Below, piece after piece: positions 8,363 to 16,995 of a stretch of 64,000 nucleotides of DNA (within the stretch, counting starts at the first letter, position 1; each line of letters opens with the position of its first letter). The notes beneath the pieces are model-generated. The model made no database searches. It worked only from the letters and a program-made list of their open reading frames with translations, and was not told the origin of the DNA. The position numbers and the translations under genes are program-made. The stretch comes from Phycicoccus jejuensis (lineage in GTDB: Bacteria; Actinomycetota; Actinomycetes; Actinomycetales; Dermatophilaceae): assembly GCF_000720925.1 (NCBI RefSeq), contig NZ_JOEE01000006.1:62001-126000 (forward strand). The letters run 5' to 3'.

Positions 8363-9733
8363 ATGTCCAGCGCCTCCTCCCTCGGCATGGGCCTGAGCGC
8401 CCTCCAGGCCGCCCAGCGCGGACTCGAGATCGCCGGCCAGAACATCAGCAACGTCAACACGCCCGGCTACACGCGCCAGCGCATCGACCAGGCCGCCGCG
8501 TCGAGCACCGACGTGCCGTCGATGTTCGGGCGCATCCCGGCGATCGGCGAGGGCGTCGTCGTGCTCGGCACGACCCGCATCCAGGACCAGCTCCTCGAGG
8601 TCCGTGCGCAGCAGACCCGCGGCGCCGCGACGGCGGCCACCCAGGTCGCCAACGGCTACTCGATGGTCGAGTCCGCCTTCGGCGAGCCGGGCGACACCGG
8701 GCTGCAGGCCGGCATGGCCGAGTTCTGGAGCACGTGGGGCGACCTCGCGACCGACCCGACGAGCAGCGCGGCCCGCACGAGCGTGCTCGAGGAGGGCGGC
8801 CGCCTCGCCTCGCAGTTCCGCGAGCTCGCCGGCCGGCTCTCGACCCAGTGGGGCGGCACCCGCGAGGCGCTCAGCTCCTCGGTCGACCGCGTCAACCGGC
8901 TCGCCCAGGACGTGGGTGACCTCAACGACGCCATCCGCGCCTCGAAGGTCGCCGGCGTCAACACCTCCGAGCTCGAGGACCGCCGCGGCCAGCTCATCGG
9001 CCAGCTCGGCGACGTCGTCGGTGCCATCGCGCAGCCGATGGAGGACGGCACGATGACGCTGACGGTCGGCGGCTCGGTGCTCGTCTCCGGCGCGCACGTC
9101 AGCAGCCTCGCCGTGTCCGGCCCGTCCACCGGCCCCGGTGGCGCGAGCCCGGTCTCGGTCGTCTGGGCGGCCAGCGGCACCCCGGCCACGGTCGGCGCCG
9201 GCGAGATCGGTGGGATGCTCACGACGCTGGACAGCACGATCCCGACCGTCATGTCGCGCCTCGACGCCGTCGCCGCGTCGCTCGCGAGCACGGTCAACGC
9301 CCAGCAGGCCGCGGGCTACGACGCGACCGGCGCGGCCGGGGCCCCGTTCTTCGCCGGCACCTCCGCGGCGTCGCTGCGCCTCGCGCCGCTCACCGCGGCC
9401 GGGGTGGCCGCCTCCTCCGCGCCGCCGCCGGCCAGCGACGGCAAGAACGCCGACGGGATGTCGGCCCTCTCGGAGCTGCAGTCCGGCCCCGACGCCACCT
9501 ACCGCGACCTCGTCGTCTCCATCGGCGTCCAGGTGCAGGGTGCCTCGCGGCGGGCCGACGTCCAGACCGCGCTCGCCGGCCAGGCCGAGTCGGCCCGGCT
9601 CGGGGTCTCCAGCGTGAGCGTCGACGAGGAGATGGTCTCGCTCATGGGCTTCCAGCACGCCTACGAGGCGGCCGCGCGCTTCATCAGCGCCGTCGACGAG
9701 ACGCTCAACACGCTCATGCAGATGGCACGATGA
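8363..9733 (+). CDS. flgK: hook-filament junction protein FlgK
   Basis: A 456-residue FlgK (HAP1). The N terminus carries GLSALQAAQRGLEIAGQNIS followed by NVNTPGYTRQRID, the conserved rod/hook/HAP helix. The C terminus has SVDEEMVSLMGFQHAYEAAA followed by SAVDETLNTLMQM. FlgK is the first junction protein between hook and filament. ATG 8363 lies one base after the preceding stop and precedes the motif directly; an upstream extension of the frame overlaps the previous gene and is not used. Its chaperone FlgN is encoded on the opposite strand at 3.1-3.6 kb. Confidence 0.94.
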   Translation: MSSASSLGMGLSALQAAQRGLEIAGQNISNVNTPGYTRQRIDQAAASSTDVPSMFGRIPAIGEGVVVLGTTRIQDQLLEVRAQQTRGAATAATQVANGYSMVESAFGEPGDTGLQAGMAEFWSTWGDLATDPTSSAARTSVLEEGGRLASQFRELAGRLSTQWGGTREALSSSVDRVNRLAQDVGDLNDAIRASKVAGVNTSELEDRRGQLIGQLGDVVGAIAQPMEDGTMTLTVGGSVLVSGAHVSSLAVSGPSTGPGGASPVSVVWAASGTPATVGAGEIGGMLTTLDSTIPTVMSRLDAVAASLASTVNAQQAAGYDATGAAGAPFFAGTSAASLRLAPLTAAGVAASSAPPPASDGKNADGMSALSELQSGPDATYRDLVVSIGVQVQGASRRADVQTALAGQAESARLGVSSVSVDEEMVSLMGFQHAYEAAARFISAVDETLNTLMQMAR

Positions 9734-9770
9734 CCATGTCCGACGCCTCGCCCGTCCCCGGAGCACCGCG

Positions 9771-10670
9771 ATGAACCGCGTCACGCCCAGCGCCACCCGC
9801 CAGCAGGTCGTCTCGTCGCTGCAGGCCAGCCTCGCGCGCCTGCAGGCGACCCAGGACCAGATCAGCTCGGGCAAGCGCCTCGGCAAGCCGTCGGACTCGC
9901 CGACCGACACCGCGACCGCGATGTCGCTGCGCTCCGAGAGCCTGCGCAACGAGCAGCTGCAGCGCGCGATGGACGACGGCGCCGGCTGGCTGGCCAGCGC
10001 GGACTCCGCCCTCATGCAGAGCGGCCCCCTGCTGCAGCGCGCGCGCCAGCTCGTGCTCGCGGGGACCAACGACACCAACAGCACCGACGAGCGCGCGGCG
10101 ATGGCCGCCGAGCTCGACCAGCTGCGCTCGAGCCTGCTCGACGTCGCCAACACCCGCTACCTCGGCCGCGCGGTCTTCGCCGGCACGCAGGACACCGAGA
10201 ACGCCTACGCGAGCAACGGGGCCTACCTCGGCAACACGACCGCGGTCGAGCGCCGCATCACGACGGGTCCGGACCGGCTGGAGGTCAGCATCGTGGGACC
10301 GCAGGCCTTCTCGACCCTCTTCGCCGACCCGAGCGACCCGGCCGGGGCCGGCATCCTGCAGCGGCTCTCCGACGCGCTGCGCAGCGGCGACAAGACGGCG
10401 ATGGAGCAGGGCCTGAGCGACCTCGACGCCGCGAGCTCGACGCTGCGCACGAGCCAGAGCATCATCGGGTCGCGCACGACGCGGCTGGAGTCGGTCCGCA
10501 GCGTCAGCGAGACCGCGGCGACCCGCGCGTCGGTGCAGCTGTCGACCGTCGAGGGCATCGACCTCGCGAAGGCGCTGACCGACCTCAGCGTGCAGCAGAC
10601 CGCCTACCAGGCGGCGCTCCAGGCGACGGCCAAGGTCGTCCAGCCGTCGATCCTCGACTTCCTGCGCTGA
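9771..10670 (+). CDS. flgL: hook-filament junction protein FlgL
   Basis: A 299-residue FlgL (HAP3), homologous to flagellin ends. The N terminus shows VTPSATRQQVVSSLQASLAR and QISSGKRLGKPSDSP, then VLAGTNDTNSTDERAAMA and VANTRYLGRAVFAGTQ. The C terminus has LTDLSVQQTAYQAALQAT. It joins FlgK to the filament. It begins 37 bases after flgK and is the last gene of this unit; two 28-33-bp palindromic repeats follow directly. Confidence 0.93.
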   Translation: MNRVTPSATRQQVVSSLQASLARLQATQDQISSGKRLGKPSDSPTDTATAMSLRSESLRNEQLQRAMDDGAGWLASADSALMQSGPLLQRARQLVLAGTNDTNSTDERAAMAAELDQLRSSLLDVANTRYLGRAVFAGTQDTENAYASNGAYLGNTTAVERRITTGPDRLEVSIVGPQAFSTLFADPSDPAGAGILQRLSDALRSGDKTAMEQGLSDLDAASSTLRTSQSIIGSRTTRLESVRSVSETAATRASVQLSTVEGIDLAKALTDLSVQQTAYQAALQATAKVVQPSILDFLR

Positions 10671-10680
10671 CCCCGGCCCG

Positions 10681-10768
10681 GTGCACATTTCGGGGTGACC
10701 CCGAAAAGTGCACGAGACAAGGGAACGGTTCCGGGGTCTCGTGGACATTTCGGGGTGACCCCGAAAAG
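10681..10768. repeat. two palindromic repeats exactly 60 bp apart
   Basis: Copy 1 (10681-10713) is a near-perfect 33-bp palindrome: GTGCAC at both ends and TTTCGGGGT / ACCCCGAAA around the centre. Copy 2 (10741-10768) keeps 27 of the first 28 bases but loses the right outer arm. They lie between flgL and the flgB promoter and could terminate the flgL transcript or be a dispersed repeat. The 318-bp gap 10671-10988 otherwise holds only the flgB promoter and leader. Confidence 0.75.
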
Positions 10769-10864
10769 GTGAGGCACCGGGAGGGGCTCCGCGCAAGCCG
10801 ACCGGGGAGGTCCGGCCGAGCGTCGGAACGTGACTCGGCCGTTCGGCCACACCGCGGTTGGCGC

Positions 10865-10893
10865 CTCAAGTCACCCGGGGGGACGCCGATGGG
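10865..10893 (+). promoter_or_regulatory. FliA promoter of the flgB operon
   Basis: CTCAAGT (10865-10871), 14 bases, CCGATGGG (10886-10893). The predicted start near 10900 leaves a leader of about 90 bases before flgB. It should drive flgB through flgE, about 10 kb. Confidence 0.87.
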
Positions 10894-10988
10894 GCAGTCG
10901 GTCATGGATGGCCGTCAGCCGCCAGGGACGCGCGGCGTACCCGACGCACCACCGTTCGCGGATGGTGCGTGACGCCTCCAGGAGAACC

Positions 10989-11345
10989 ATGATCGACCCC
11001 GTCGGCGACAGCACGTTCCGTGCTCTGGGCCGGGCGCTCACCGGTCTGTCGGTGCGCCAACGCACGATCGCGGACAACATCGCGAACCTCCAGACCCCCG
11101 GGTACACCGCGCAGCGCGTCGACTTCGAGAGCAGCCTCGCCTCCGCGTGGGCCTCCGGCGGCGACACCGGCTCGTCCTCCATCCGCACGATGGCGTCCTC
11201 CGACCCCGCCGGCCTCAACGGCAACAACGTCAACCTCGACGAGGAGACCCTCGCCGCCACCGAGACCGGACTGTCCTACCAGCTCGGCGTCCAGGCGATG
11301 ACCGACCGCTTCCAGCGCCTGCGCAACGCGATCGGCGGTGCGTGA
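10989..11345 (+). CDS. flgB: flagellar proximal rod protein FlgB
   Basis: A 118-residue FlgB: ALTGLSVRQRTIADNIANLQ followed by TPGYTAQRVDFE, and the C-terminal helix LSYQLGVQAMTDRFQRLRNA. It forms part of the proximal rod above the MS ring. ATG 10989 is preceded by CAGGAG and gives the normal short N terminus. It is the first gene of the long FliA-driven operon, and its stop overlaps flgC (TGATG). Confidence 0.92.
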   Translation: MIDPVGDSTFRALGRALTGLSVRQRTIADNIANLQTPGYTAQRVDFESSLASAWASGGDTGSSSIRTMASSDPAGLNGNNVNLDEETLAATETGLSYQLGVQAMTDRFQRLRNAIGGA

Positions 11346-11737
11346 TGGCCCTCTTCGGTGCGATGAACACCGCGGGCAGCGGTCTCCTGCTGCACCGCAC
11401 CTGGCTCGACGCGATCTCCGACAACATCGCCAACGTCAACACCGTCCGCCCGACGAGCGAGAACGCCTTCCAGGCGCGCTACGTCGTCGCCCAGTCCCGG
11501 GGCAACGGCACGGGCGTCGACGTCGCCGGCATCCAGCTCTCCTCCGCGCAGGGCCGGCTCATCCACGACCCGAGCAACCCGATGGCCGACGCGCAGGGCT
11601 TCGTCCGCGCCCCCGACGTCGACCTCGGCGAGCAGATGACCCAGCTGATCATGTCGCAGCGCGGCTACCAGGCGAACCTCGCGACGGTCGAGCGCGCCCA
11701 GGCCGCCTACCAGCAGGCGATCGGGCTGGGCCGCTGA
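11345..11737 (+). CDS. flgC: flagellar proximal rod protein FlgC
   Basis: A 130-residue FlgC. It starts MALFGAMNTAGSGLLLHRTW, then ISDNIANVNTVRPTSENAFQ, and ends with the rod/hook helix EQMTQLIMSQRGYQANLATV. The ATG overlaps the flgB stop and its stop overlaps fliE (both TGATG), so FlgB, FlgC and FliE should be made in near-equal amounts. No other rod genes (flgF, flgG) occur in the cluster. Confidence 0.94.
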   Translation: MALFGAMNTAGSGLLLHRTWLDAISDNIANVNTVRPTSENAFQARYVVAQSRGNGTGVDVAGIQLSSAQGRLIHDPSNPMADAQGFVRAPDVDLGEQMTQLIMSQRGYQANLATVERAQAAYQQAIGLGR

Positions 11738-12033
11738 TGAGCATCAGCCCGATCTCCTCGCTCGGCGCTCTGCCCCCCGTCGGGGCGACCCAGCGCGCCG
11801 CCGGCCCCCAGGCCGCCGGGTTCGGCGACGCCGTCACCCAGGGCCTCGAGAAGCTCGACCAGCTCCAGAAGGTCAGTGACACCAAGGCCGTCGAGGCCGT
11901 CACCGGCCAGCTGAGCGACGTCCACGACTACACGATCGCCGCCAACCAGGCCGCCGTCGCCACCCAGCTGACGGTCGCCGTCCGCAACAAGGCCGTCGAG
12001 GCCTTCACCGAGATCATGAGGATGCCCGTATGA
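11737..12033 (+). CDS. fliE: MS ring-rod junction protein FliE
   Basis: A 98-residue FliE. The N-terminal part is Ala/Pro-rich; the conserved C-terminal region has HDYTIAANQAAVATQLTVAV followed by RNKAVEAFTEIMRMPV, a close match to the family ending. It links the FliF ring to the rod and is exported with rod subunits. It overlaps both neighbours (TGATG with flgC, ATGA with fliF). Confidence 0.93.
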   Translation: MSISPISSLGALPPVGATQRAAGPQAAGFGDAVTQGLEKLDQLQKVSDTKAVEAVTGQLSDVHDYTIAANQAAVATQLTVAVRNKAVEAFTEIMRMPV

Positions 12034-13610
12034 CCGGCCCGGACCCCAAGGCCCTCCTCGCGCGCGGCGGGAAGATGTTCTCCGACCTCACCTCCGGCCA
12101 GAAGATGGTCGCGCTCGTGGCGGTCCTCGGGGTGGCCATCGGTGGGTTCTTCTTCGTCCGCTGGGTCTCCACGCCGGCCTACGCGCCCCTGTTCACCGGC
12201 CTCAGCGCCTCGGACGCCGGCGCCGTCACCTCCGCGCTCACCGACGCGGGGACGCCCTACCAGCTCGCCGACGGCGGCCAGACCGTCCTCGTGCCGCAGG
12301 CGCAGGTCTACCAGCAGCGCATCTCGCTCGCGGGCCAGGGCCTGCCGGCGGGCGGCGGCGAGGGCGCGACCGGCTACTCGCTCCTGGACCAGCAGAGCAT
12401 GACGAGCAGCGACTTCCAGCAGAAGGTCACCTACCAGCGCGCGCTCGAGGGCGAGCTGGCCAAGACCGTCCAGGCGCTCGACGGCGTGCAGTCGGCCGTC
12501 GTCCACCTCGCGGTCCCCCAGGAGGACGTCTTCACCTCCGACGCGACGAAGCCCACCGCCTCGGTCCTCGTCAAGACCGCCCCCGGCAAGACCCTCTCGA
12601 CGGGCGCCGTCGACTCGATCGTCAACCTCGTCTCCGGCTCCGTGCCGAAGCTCGCCGCGGCCGACGTCACCGTCTCGGACGCGACCGGCCAGGTCCTCAG
12701 CGCCGGCGGCAACGGCACCGGCGCCGGGGGCAGCGACGCCCGCCAGACCCAGCAGCGCGCCGTCTCGGACGCCGCCGCCGCCAACCTCCAGTCGATGCTC
12801 GACAAGGTCGTCGGCCCGGGCAAGGCCGTCGTCCGCGTCGACGCCACCCTCAACTTCGACGCACAGCAGACCGACCGCGAGACCTACATCCCGACCAAGC
12901 CGCAGACCACCACGCAGCTGCAGACCTCCAAGGAGACCTACACCGGCACCGGCGCCCCCGCCGGCGGTGTGCTCGGCGGCACGACGACCACGGGAGCCGG
13001 TGGCACGGGCTCGTACTCGAAGACCGAGACCAGCCAGACCAACGCGCTCGGCACCCTCAAGGAGTCGGTCAAGAGCACCCCGGGCAAGGTCGAGCGGATG
13101 TCCGTCGCGGTCCTCCTGGACTCCGCCGCCTCGGCCTCGGTCAGCTCCAACGACATCACCCGCCTCGTCACCGCGGCCGCCGGCCTCGACCCCAAGCGCG
13201 GCGACCTCGTCGAGGTCACCTCGCTGCCCTTCGACACCTCCGCGGCCGCCGCCGCGCAGAAGGAGCTCGAGGCCGCCGCCGCGGACGCCAAGCAGCAGAA
13301 CATGATCGACCTCGCCAAGACCGGCGGGCTCGCGCTCCTCGTCCTCCTGGCCCTCGTCTTCGGGTTCCTCCGCAGCCGCCGCCGCAAGGGCGACGCCGAG
13401 CCCGAGGAGATCGAGTACTACCGCGTGCCCGAGGGCCCGGCCCCCGCCGACGCCGTCCTCGAGATGGCCGAGGCCCGCGCCGCCCTGCCGATGCCCGCGG
13501 AGACCCAGCTCGTCACCGCCGGCTCCGGCGCCGTCGAGTCGATGGCCCGCGACAACCCCGACGACGTGGCCCGCCTGCTGCGCGGCTGGATCTCGGAGGG
13601 GGCGAAGTGA
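12030..13610 (+). CDS. fliF: flagellar MS-ring protein FliF
   Basis: A 526-residue FliF. An N-terminal TM helix (about 27-45) precedes ring-building motif 1 with YAPLFTGLSASDAGAVTSAL and a second domain containing TYQRALEGELAKTVQALDGV followed by SAVVHLAVP. A Gly/Thr-rich loop around 290-330 and a C-terminal TM helix (about 430-448, GLALLVLLALVFGFLRS) follow, then a cytoplasmic tail of about 75 residues ending DDVARLLRGWISEG, the FliG-binding segment. It forms the membrane ring on which the switch and rod assemble. Start and stop overlap fliE and fliG by 4 bp. Confidence 0.95.
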   Translation: MTGPDPKALLARGGKMFSDLTSGQKMVALVAVLGVAIGGFFFVRWVSTPAYAPLFTGLSASDAGAVTSALTDAGTPYQLADGGQTVLVPQAQVYQQRISLAGQGLPAGGGEGATGYSLLDQQSMTSSDFQQKVTYQRALEGELAKTVQALDGVQSAVVHLAVPQEDVFTSDATKPTASVLVKTAPGKTLSTGAVDSIVNLVSGSVPKLAAADVTVSDATGQVLSAGGNGTGAGGSDARQTQQRAVSDAAAANLQSMLDKVVGPGKAVVRVDATLNFDAQQTDRETYIPTKPQTTTQLQTSKETYTGTGAPAGGVLGGTTTTGAGGTGSYSKTETSQTNALGTLKESVKSTPGKVERMSVAVLLDSAASASVSSNDITRLVTAAAGLDPKRGDLVEVTSLPFDTSAAAAAQKELEAAAADAKQQNMIDLAKTGGLALLVLLALVFGFLRSRRRKGDAEPEEIEYYRVPEGPAPADAVLEMAEARAALPMPAETQLVTAGSGAVESMARDNPDDVARLLRGWISEGAK

Positions 13611-14623
13611 CCGTCACCGCCCAGCCGATGAGCGGCATCCGCAAGGCGGCGCTGCTGCTCATCCAGCTCGGCCCGGACCAGTCGGCGCCGGTGCTGCGCT
13701 CGCTGCGCCCGGAGGAGATCGAGGCCCTCATGGCCGAGGTCGCCGCGATGGACGTCGCCGACGAGGACTCGCGCGAGGCCGTCCTCGCCGAGTTCCACGA
13801 GATGGTGCGGGTCAGCAAGCAGCGCACCCGCGGTGGCTTCGACATCGCCGAGGAGATGCTCGTCAAGGCCGAGCACGAGCAGTCGCGCGAGATCCTCGGG
13901 CGGCTCTCCACGGCCATCACGCACGCCCCGTTCGCGTCGCTGCGCACGGTCGACGGCGCCCTGCTGCGTCCGTTCCTCGAGGACGAGCACCCGCAGACCA
14001 TCGCCCTCGTGCTCGGGCACCTCTCGAGCGAGCAGGCGGCCCTCGTCCTGTCCGGCCTGGCCGACGCGGTCCGCGCCGACGTCGCCCACCGCCTCGCGAC
14101 GATGGACAAGACGAGCCCCGAGGTCGTCCGGGTCGTCGAGTCGCACCTCGTCCGCAGCCTCGCGACCCTCGGCGACGCCCGCGACCACGTGACCGTCGGC
14201 GGCCTCGACCCCCTCGTCGGCATCATGAACCGCTCGCAGCGCGAGACCGAGCGCGCCATCCTCCTCGGTATCGAGGAGCGCGACCCCACCCTCGCCGAGG
14301 ACCTGCGCTCGAAGATGTTCGCCTTCACCGACATCGTCGACCTCGACGACCGGACGATCCAGCTCGTCCTGCGCCAGGTCGACGCCAAGGAGCTCGCGCT
14401 CGCCCTCAAGGGTGCGCCGCCGGCGGTGCGGGACAAGGTGTTCCGCAACATGTCCGAGCGCTCCGCGGCCGCCCTCCAGGAAGAGGTCGAGGTGCTCGGC
14501 CCGGTCCGCACGGCCCAGGTGGAGGAGGCCCGCTCCGCCGTCGTCAAGGGCATCCGTGCCCTCGAGGAGGCCGGCGAGATCGTCATGTCCCGGGCGGGAG
14601 GCAGCGATGACCTCGTCCACTGA
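13607..14623 (+). CDS. fliG: flagellar motor switch protein FliG
   Basis: A 338-residue FliG with the expected three domains: N-terminal (SGIRKAALLLIQLGPDQSAP), middle with the conserved EHPQT motif (DEHPQTIALVLGHLSSEQAA), and C-terminal torque domain (LRSKMFAFTDIVDLDDRTIQ, then VFRNMSERSAAAL). FliG transmits torque from MotA to the rotor. The GTG overlaps the fliF stop. The last 17 bases overlap fliH in another frame. Confidence 0.95.
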   Translation: MTVTAQPMSGIRKAALLLIQLGPDQSAPVLRSLRPEEIEALMAEVAAMDVADEDSREAVLAEFHEMVRVSKQRTRGGFDIAEEMLVKAEHEQSREILGRLSTAITHAPFASLRTVDGALLRPFLEDEHPQTIALVLGHLSSEQAALVLSGLADAVRADVAHRLATMDKTSPEVVRVVESHLVRSLATLGDARDHVTVGGLDPLVGIMNRSQRETERAILLGIEERDPTLAEDLRSKMFAFTDIVDLDDRTIQLVLRQVDAKELALALKGAPPAVRDKVFRNMSERSAAALQEEVEVLGPVRTAQVEEARSAVVKGIRALEEAGEIVMSRAGGSDDLVH

Positions 14624-15263
14624 CCTCCGCCCGACGACCCTCCTGCGCGGCGCGGACGAGCTGCGCCCGGCGAGCTTCGGCCGTCAGCTCGCGCCCGCCG
14701 GCGACCCCGCCGGCGTCGGCATCCCCGCCGAGTGGCTCGAGGGCCGCGAGGCCGGGATCGCCGCCGGCCGGCGCGAGGCCGCCGCCGAGCAGCTCGCCTG
14801 GCTGGAGCGCGCCGAGGCCGCCACCGCCGCCGAGCGCGCCGAGCAGGCCCGCCGCGTCACCGCGGCGCTCGCCGGCATCGGCCGCGCCGCCGAGGACGCC
14901 GTCGCCGGGCTCACCGTCCGTGACGTCCTCACCACCGCCGCGGCCCTCGCCGTCGACATCGCCGAGGCGCTCGTCGGCCACCACCTCGAGGTCGACGGCT
15001 GCGCTGCCCGCGACGCCGTCGCCCGGGCGCTCACCGAGGTGCCGCGCGGCGGCACCGTCCTCGTCCGCCTCAACCCGGACGACGCCGAGCTGCTCGCCGC
15101 CTCCGCCGAGGACCTCGGCGCTCTCGCCCCCACCTCCGTCCTCGAGCTCGTCGCCGACCCCGCCGTCGAGCGCGGCGGCTGCCTCGCCGACGTCGGCGAC
15201 CGCACCGTCGACGCGCAGCTCTCCTCGGCCCTCACCCGCGTCCGCGAGGTGCTCGCGCGATGA
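14607..15263 (+). CDS. fliH: flagellar export ATPase regulator FliH
   Basis: A 218-residue FliH-like protein. A divergent N-terminal half of Ala/Glu/Arg-rich helix (REAGIAAGRREAAAEQLAWL) is followed by a conserved C-terminal domain with ALVGHHLEVDGC and VRLNPDDAELLAASAEDLGA. FliH dimers hold FliI off or at the export gate. The ATG at 14607 gives a 17-base overlap with fliG, the largest in the operon; the next start would cut into the helical region. The stop overlaps fliI (ATGA). Function is inferred from position as well as sequence, because FliH is poorly conserved. Confidence 0.8.
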   Translation: MTSSTDLRPTTLLRGADELRPASFGRQLAPAGDPAGVGIPAEWLEGREAGIAAGRREAAAEQLAWLERAEAATAAERAEQARRVTAALAGIGRAAEDAVAGLTVRDVLTTAAALAVDIAEALVGHHLEVDGCAARDAVARALTEVPRGGTVLVRLNPDDAELLAASAEDLGALAPTSVLELVADPAVERGGCLADVGDRTVDAQLSSALTRVREVLAR

Positions 15264-16561
15264 CGACCACCCTCCACGACGAGCTCGTCGCCGCGGCCCG
15301 CCCCCGGGTCACCGGCCGGGTCACCCGCGCCGTCGGCGTCGGCCTCGAGGTCAGCGGCCTCGACGTCGCCGTCGGCGAGGCCGTGCGCGTCGTGGGGGAG
15401 CGCGGCTCGATCCTCGCCGAGGTCGTCGCCCTCGACGACGGCACCGCCCGCTGCATGCCGGTCGGCGAGCTGCGCGGCGTCCGCGTCGGCGACCGCGTCG
15501 AGGCCACCGGCGGCCCGCTGCGCGTGCCGGTCGGCGACGGCCTCGTCGGCCGCGTCGTCAACGCGCTCGGCCAGCCGATCGACGGTGGTCCGGCGCTGAC
15601 CGACGTCCAGTGGGTCGGCACCGACGGCACCCCGCCGCCGGCGATGACGCGCGAGCGCATCAACACCCAGCTCGGCCTCGGCATCCGCGCCTTCGACACG
15701 CTCATCCCGTGCGGCCGCGGCCAGCGCATGGGCATCTTCGCCGGCTCGGGCGTCGGCAAGTCGAGCCTGCTGTCGATGATCGTCCGCGGCACCGACGCCC
15801 CGGTCACGGTCCTCGCGCTCGTCGGCGAGCGCGGCCGCGAGGTGCGCGAGTTCGTCGAGCACGACCTCGGCCCCGAGGGCCTGGCCCGCGCCGTCGTCGT
15901 CGTGGCGACCTCCGACGAGCCGGCGCTCGTGCGCCTGCACGCGGCGTTCACCGCGACCCGGATCGCCGAGTGGTTCCGCGACCAGGGTCGCGACGTCCTC
16001 CTCGCGATGGACAGCGTCACACGCGTCGCGATGGCCCAGCGCGAGGTCGGCCTCGCCGCCGGCGAGCCCCCGACGACCCGCGGCTACCCGCCGTCGGTCT
16101 TCGGCATCCTGCCGCGGCTGCTCGAGCGCGCCGGCACCGCCGAGCGCGGCAGCATCACCGGCCTCTACACGGTGCTCGTCGAGGGCGACGACATGAACGA
16201 CCCCGTGGCCGACGCCGTGCGCTCCATCCTCGACGGCCACGTCGTGCTCGACCGCCGCCTCGCGACCGCCGGCCACTACCCGTGCATCGACGTCCTCGAG
16301 TCGGTCTCGCGCGCCAACCGCGCCCTCACCGACCCGCAGCAGCGCGCCGCCGCCGACACCCTGCGCAGCCTCCTCGCCGCGCGCCGCGACGCCAAGGACC
16401 TCGTCGAGATCGGCGCCTACGTCGCCGGCACCAACCCGCTCGTCGACCGCGCCCTCGCGCAGAGCGGCGCCATCGACGCCTTCCTGCGCCAGGACCTCGA
16501 CGACGTGACCGACGCCCGCGACAGCTGGGCCGCCCTCTCGAGCCTGGCGGGTGCGCTGTGA
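15260..16561 (+). CDS. fliI: flagellum-specific export ATPase FliI
   Basis: A 433-residue F1-beta-like ATPase. The N-terminal barrel is followed by Walker A GSGVGKSS at about 162-169, VTVLALVGERGREVREF, Walker B in DVLLAMDSVTRVAMAQREV, and GEPPTTRGYPPSVFGILPRL typical of type III secretion ATPases. It energises unloading of substrates at the flagellar export gate with FliH and FliJ. ATGA overlap with fliH and GTGA with fliJ. Confidence 0.96.
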   Translation: MTTTLHDELVAAARPRVTGRVTRAVGVGLEVSGLDVAVGEAVRVVGERGSILAEVVALDDGTARCMPVGELRGVRVGDRVEATGGPLRVPVGDGLVGRVVNALGQPIDGGPALTDVQWVGTDGTPPPAMTRERINTQLGLGIRAFDTLIPCGRGQRMGIFAGSGVGKSSLLSMIVRGTDAPVTVLALVGERGREVREFVEHDLGPEGLARAVVVVATSDEPALVRLHAAFTATRIAEWFRDQGRDVLLAMDSVTRVAMAQREVGLAAGEPPTTRGYPPSVFGILPRLLERAGTAERGSITGLYTVLVEGDDMNDPVADAVRSILDGHVVLDRRLATAGHYPCIDVLESVSRANRALTDPQQRAAADTLRSLLAARRDAKDLVEIGAYVAGTNPLVDRALAQSGAIDAFLRQDLDDVTDARDSWAALSSLAGAL

Positions 16562-16995
16562 GCACCCGCACCGAGCGCCTGAAGACCGTGCTGCGCGTCC
16601 GCACCATCCAGGAGGAGCAGCGCCGCGGCGACCTCGCCCGCGCCGCCGCCGCGCAGGGGCGCGCCGCCGAGGCCGCCGCCGAGGCCGCGGCCCGCTACGG
16701 CGCGCGCGACGTCTGCGGCGTCGGCGTGCCGGTCGACCTCGCGACCTTCCTCGGGACGCGCGCCGCCGAGACCCGCCGGGCCGACGGCGTGGCCCACGCC
16801 GTGCGCGAGCAGGCCCTCGCCGAGGGCGAGACCGACCGCGCTCGCGCCCTGCTCACCGAGGCCCGCACGCGCACCTCGGGCCTCGAGCGGCTCGTCGAGC
16901 GCGCGGCCGAGGAGCAGCGCCTCGAGGTCCTCGCGGCCGACGAGCAGACCGCCGAGGAGTCGGTGCGCGGCCGCCGGACGGAGGACGAGGGATGA
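16558..16995 (+). CDS. fliJ: FliJ-like coiled-coil export protein
   Basis: A 145-residue, almost wholly helical protein rich in Ala, Arg and Glu (RVRTIQEEQRRGDLARAAAA; GLERLVERAAEEQRLEVLAA). Size, coiled-coil character and the slot directly after fliI fit FliJ, the stalk-like partner of FliI that contacts FlhA. FliJ sequences diverge strongly, so identity rests mostly on position. It overlaps fliI (GTGA) and the next gene (ATGA). Confidence 0.78.
   Translation: MSTRTERLKTVLRVRTIQEEQRRGDLARAAAAQGRAAEAAAEAAARYGARDVCGVGVPVDLATFLGTRAAETRRADGVAHAVREQALAEGETDRARALLTEARTRTSGLERLVERAAEEQRLEVLAADEQTAEESVRGRRTEDEG

Noticed and set aside
13607..13640. Seventh FliA promoter at the fliG start (CCGATGAG present)
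   Set aside because: No CTCARGT occurs 14 bases upstream; the octamer is part of the fliG coding sequence.
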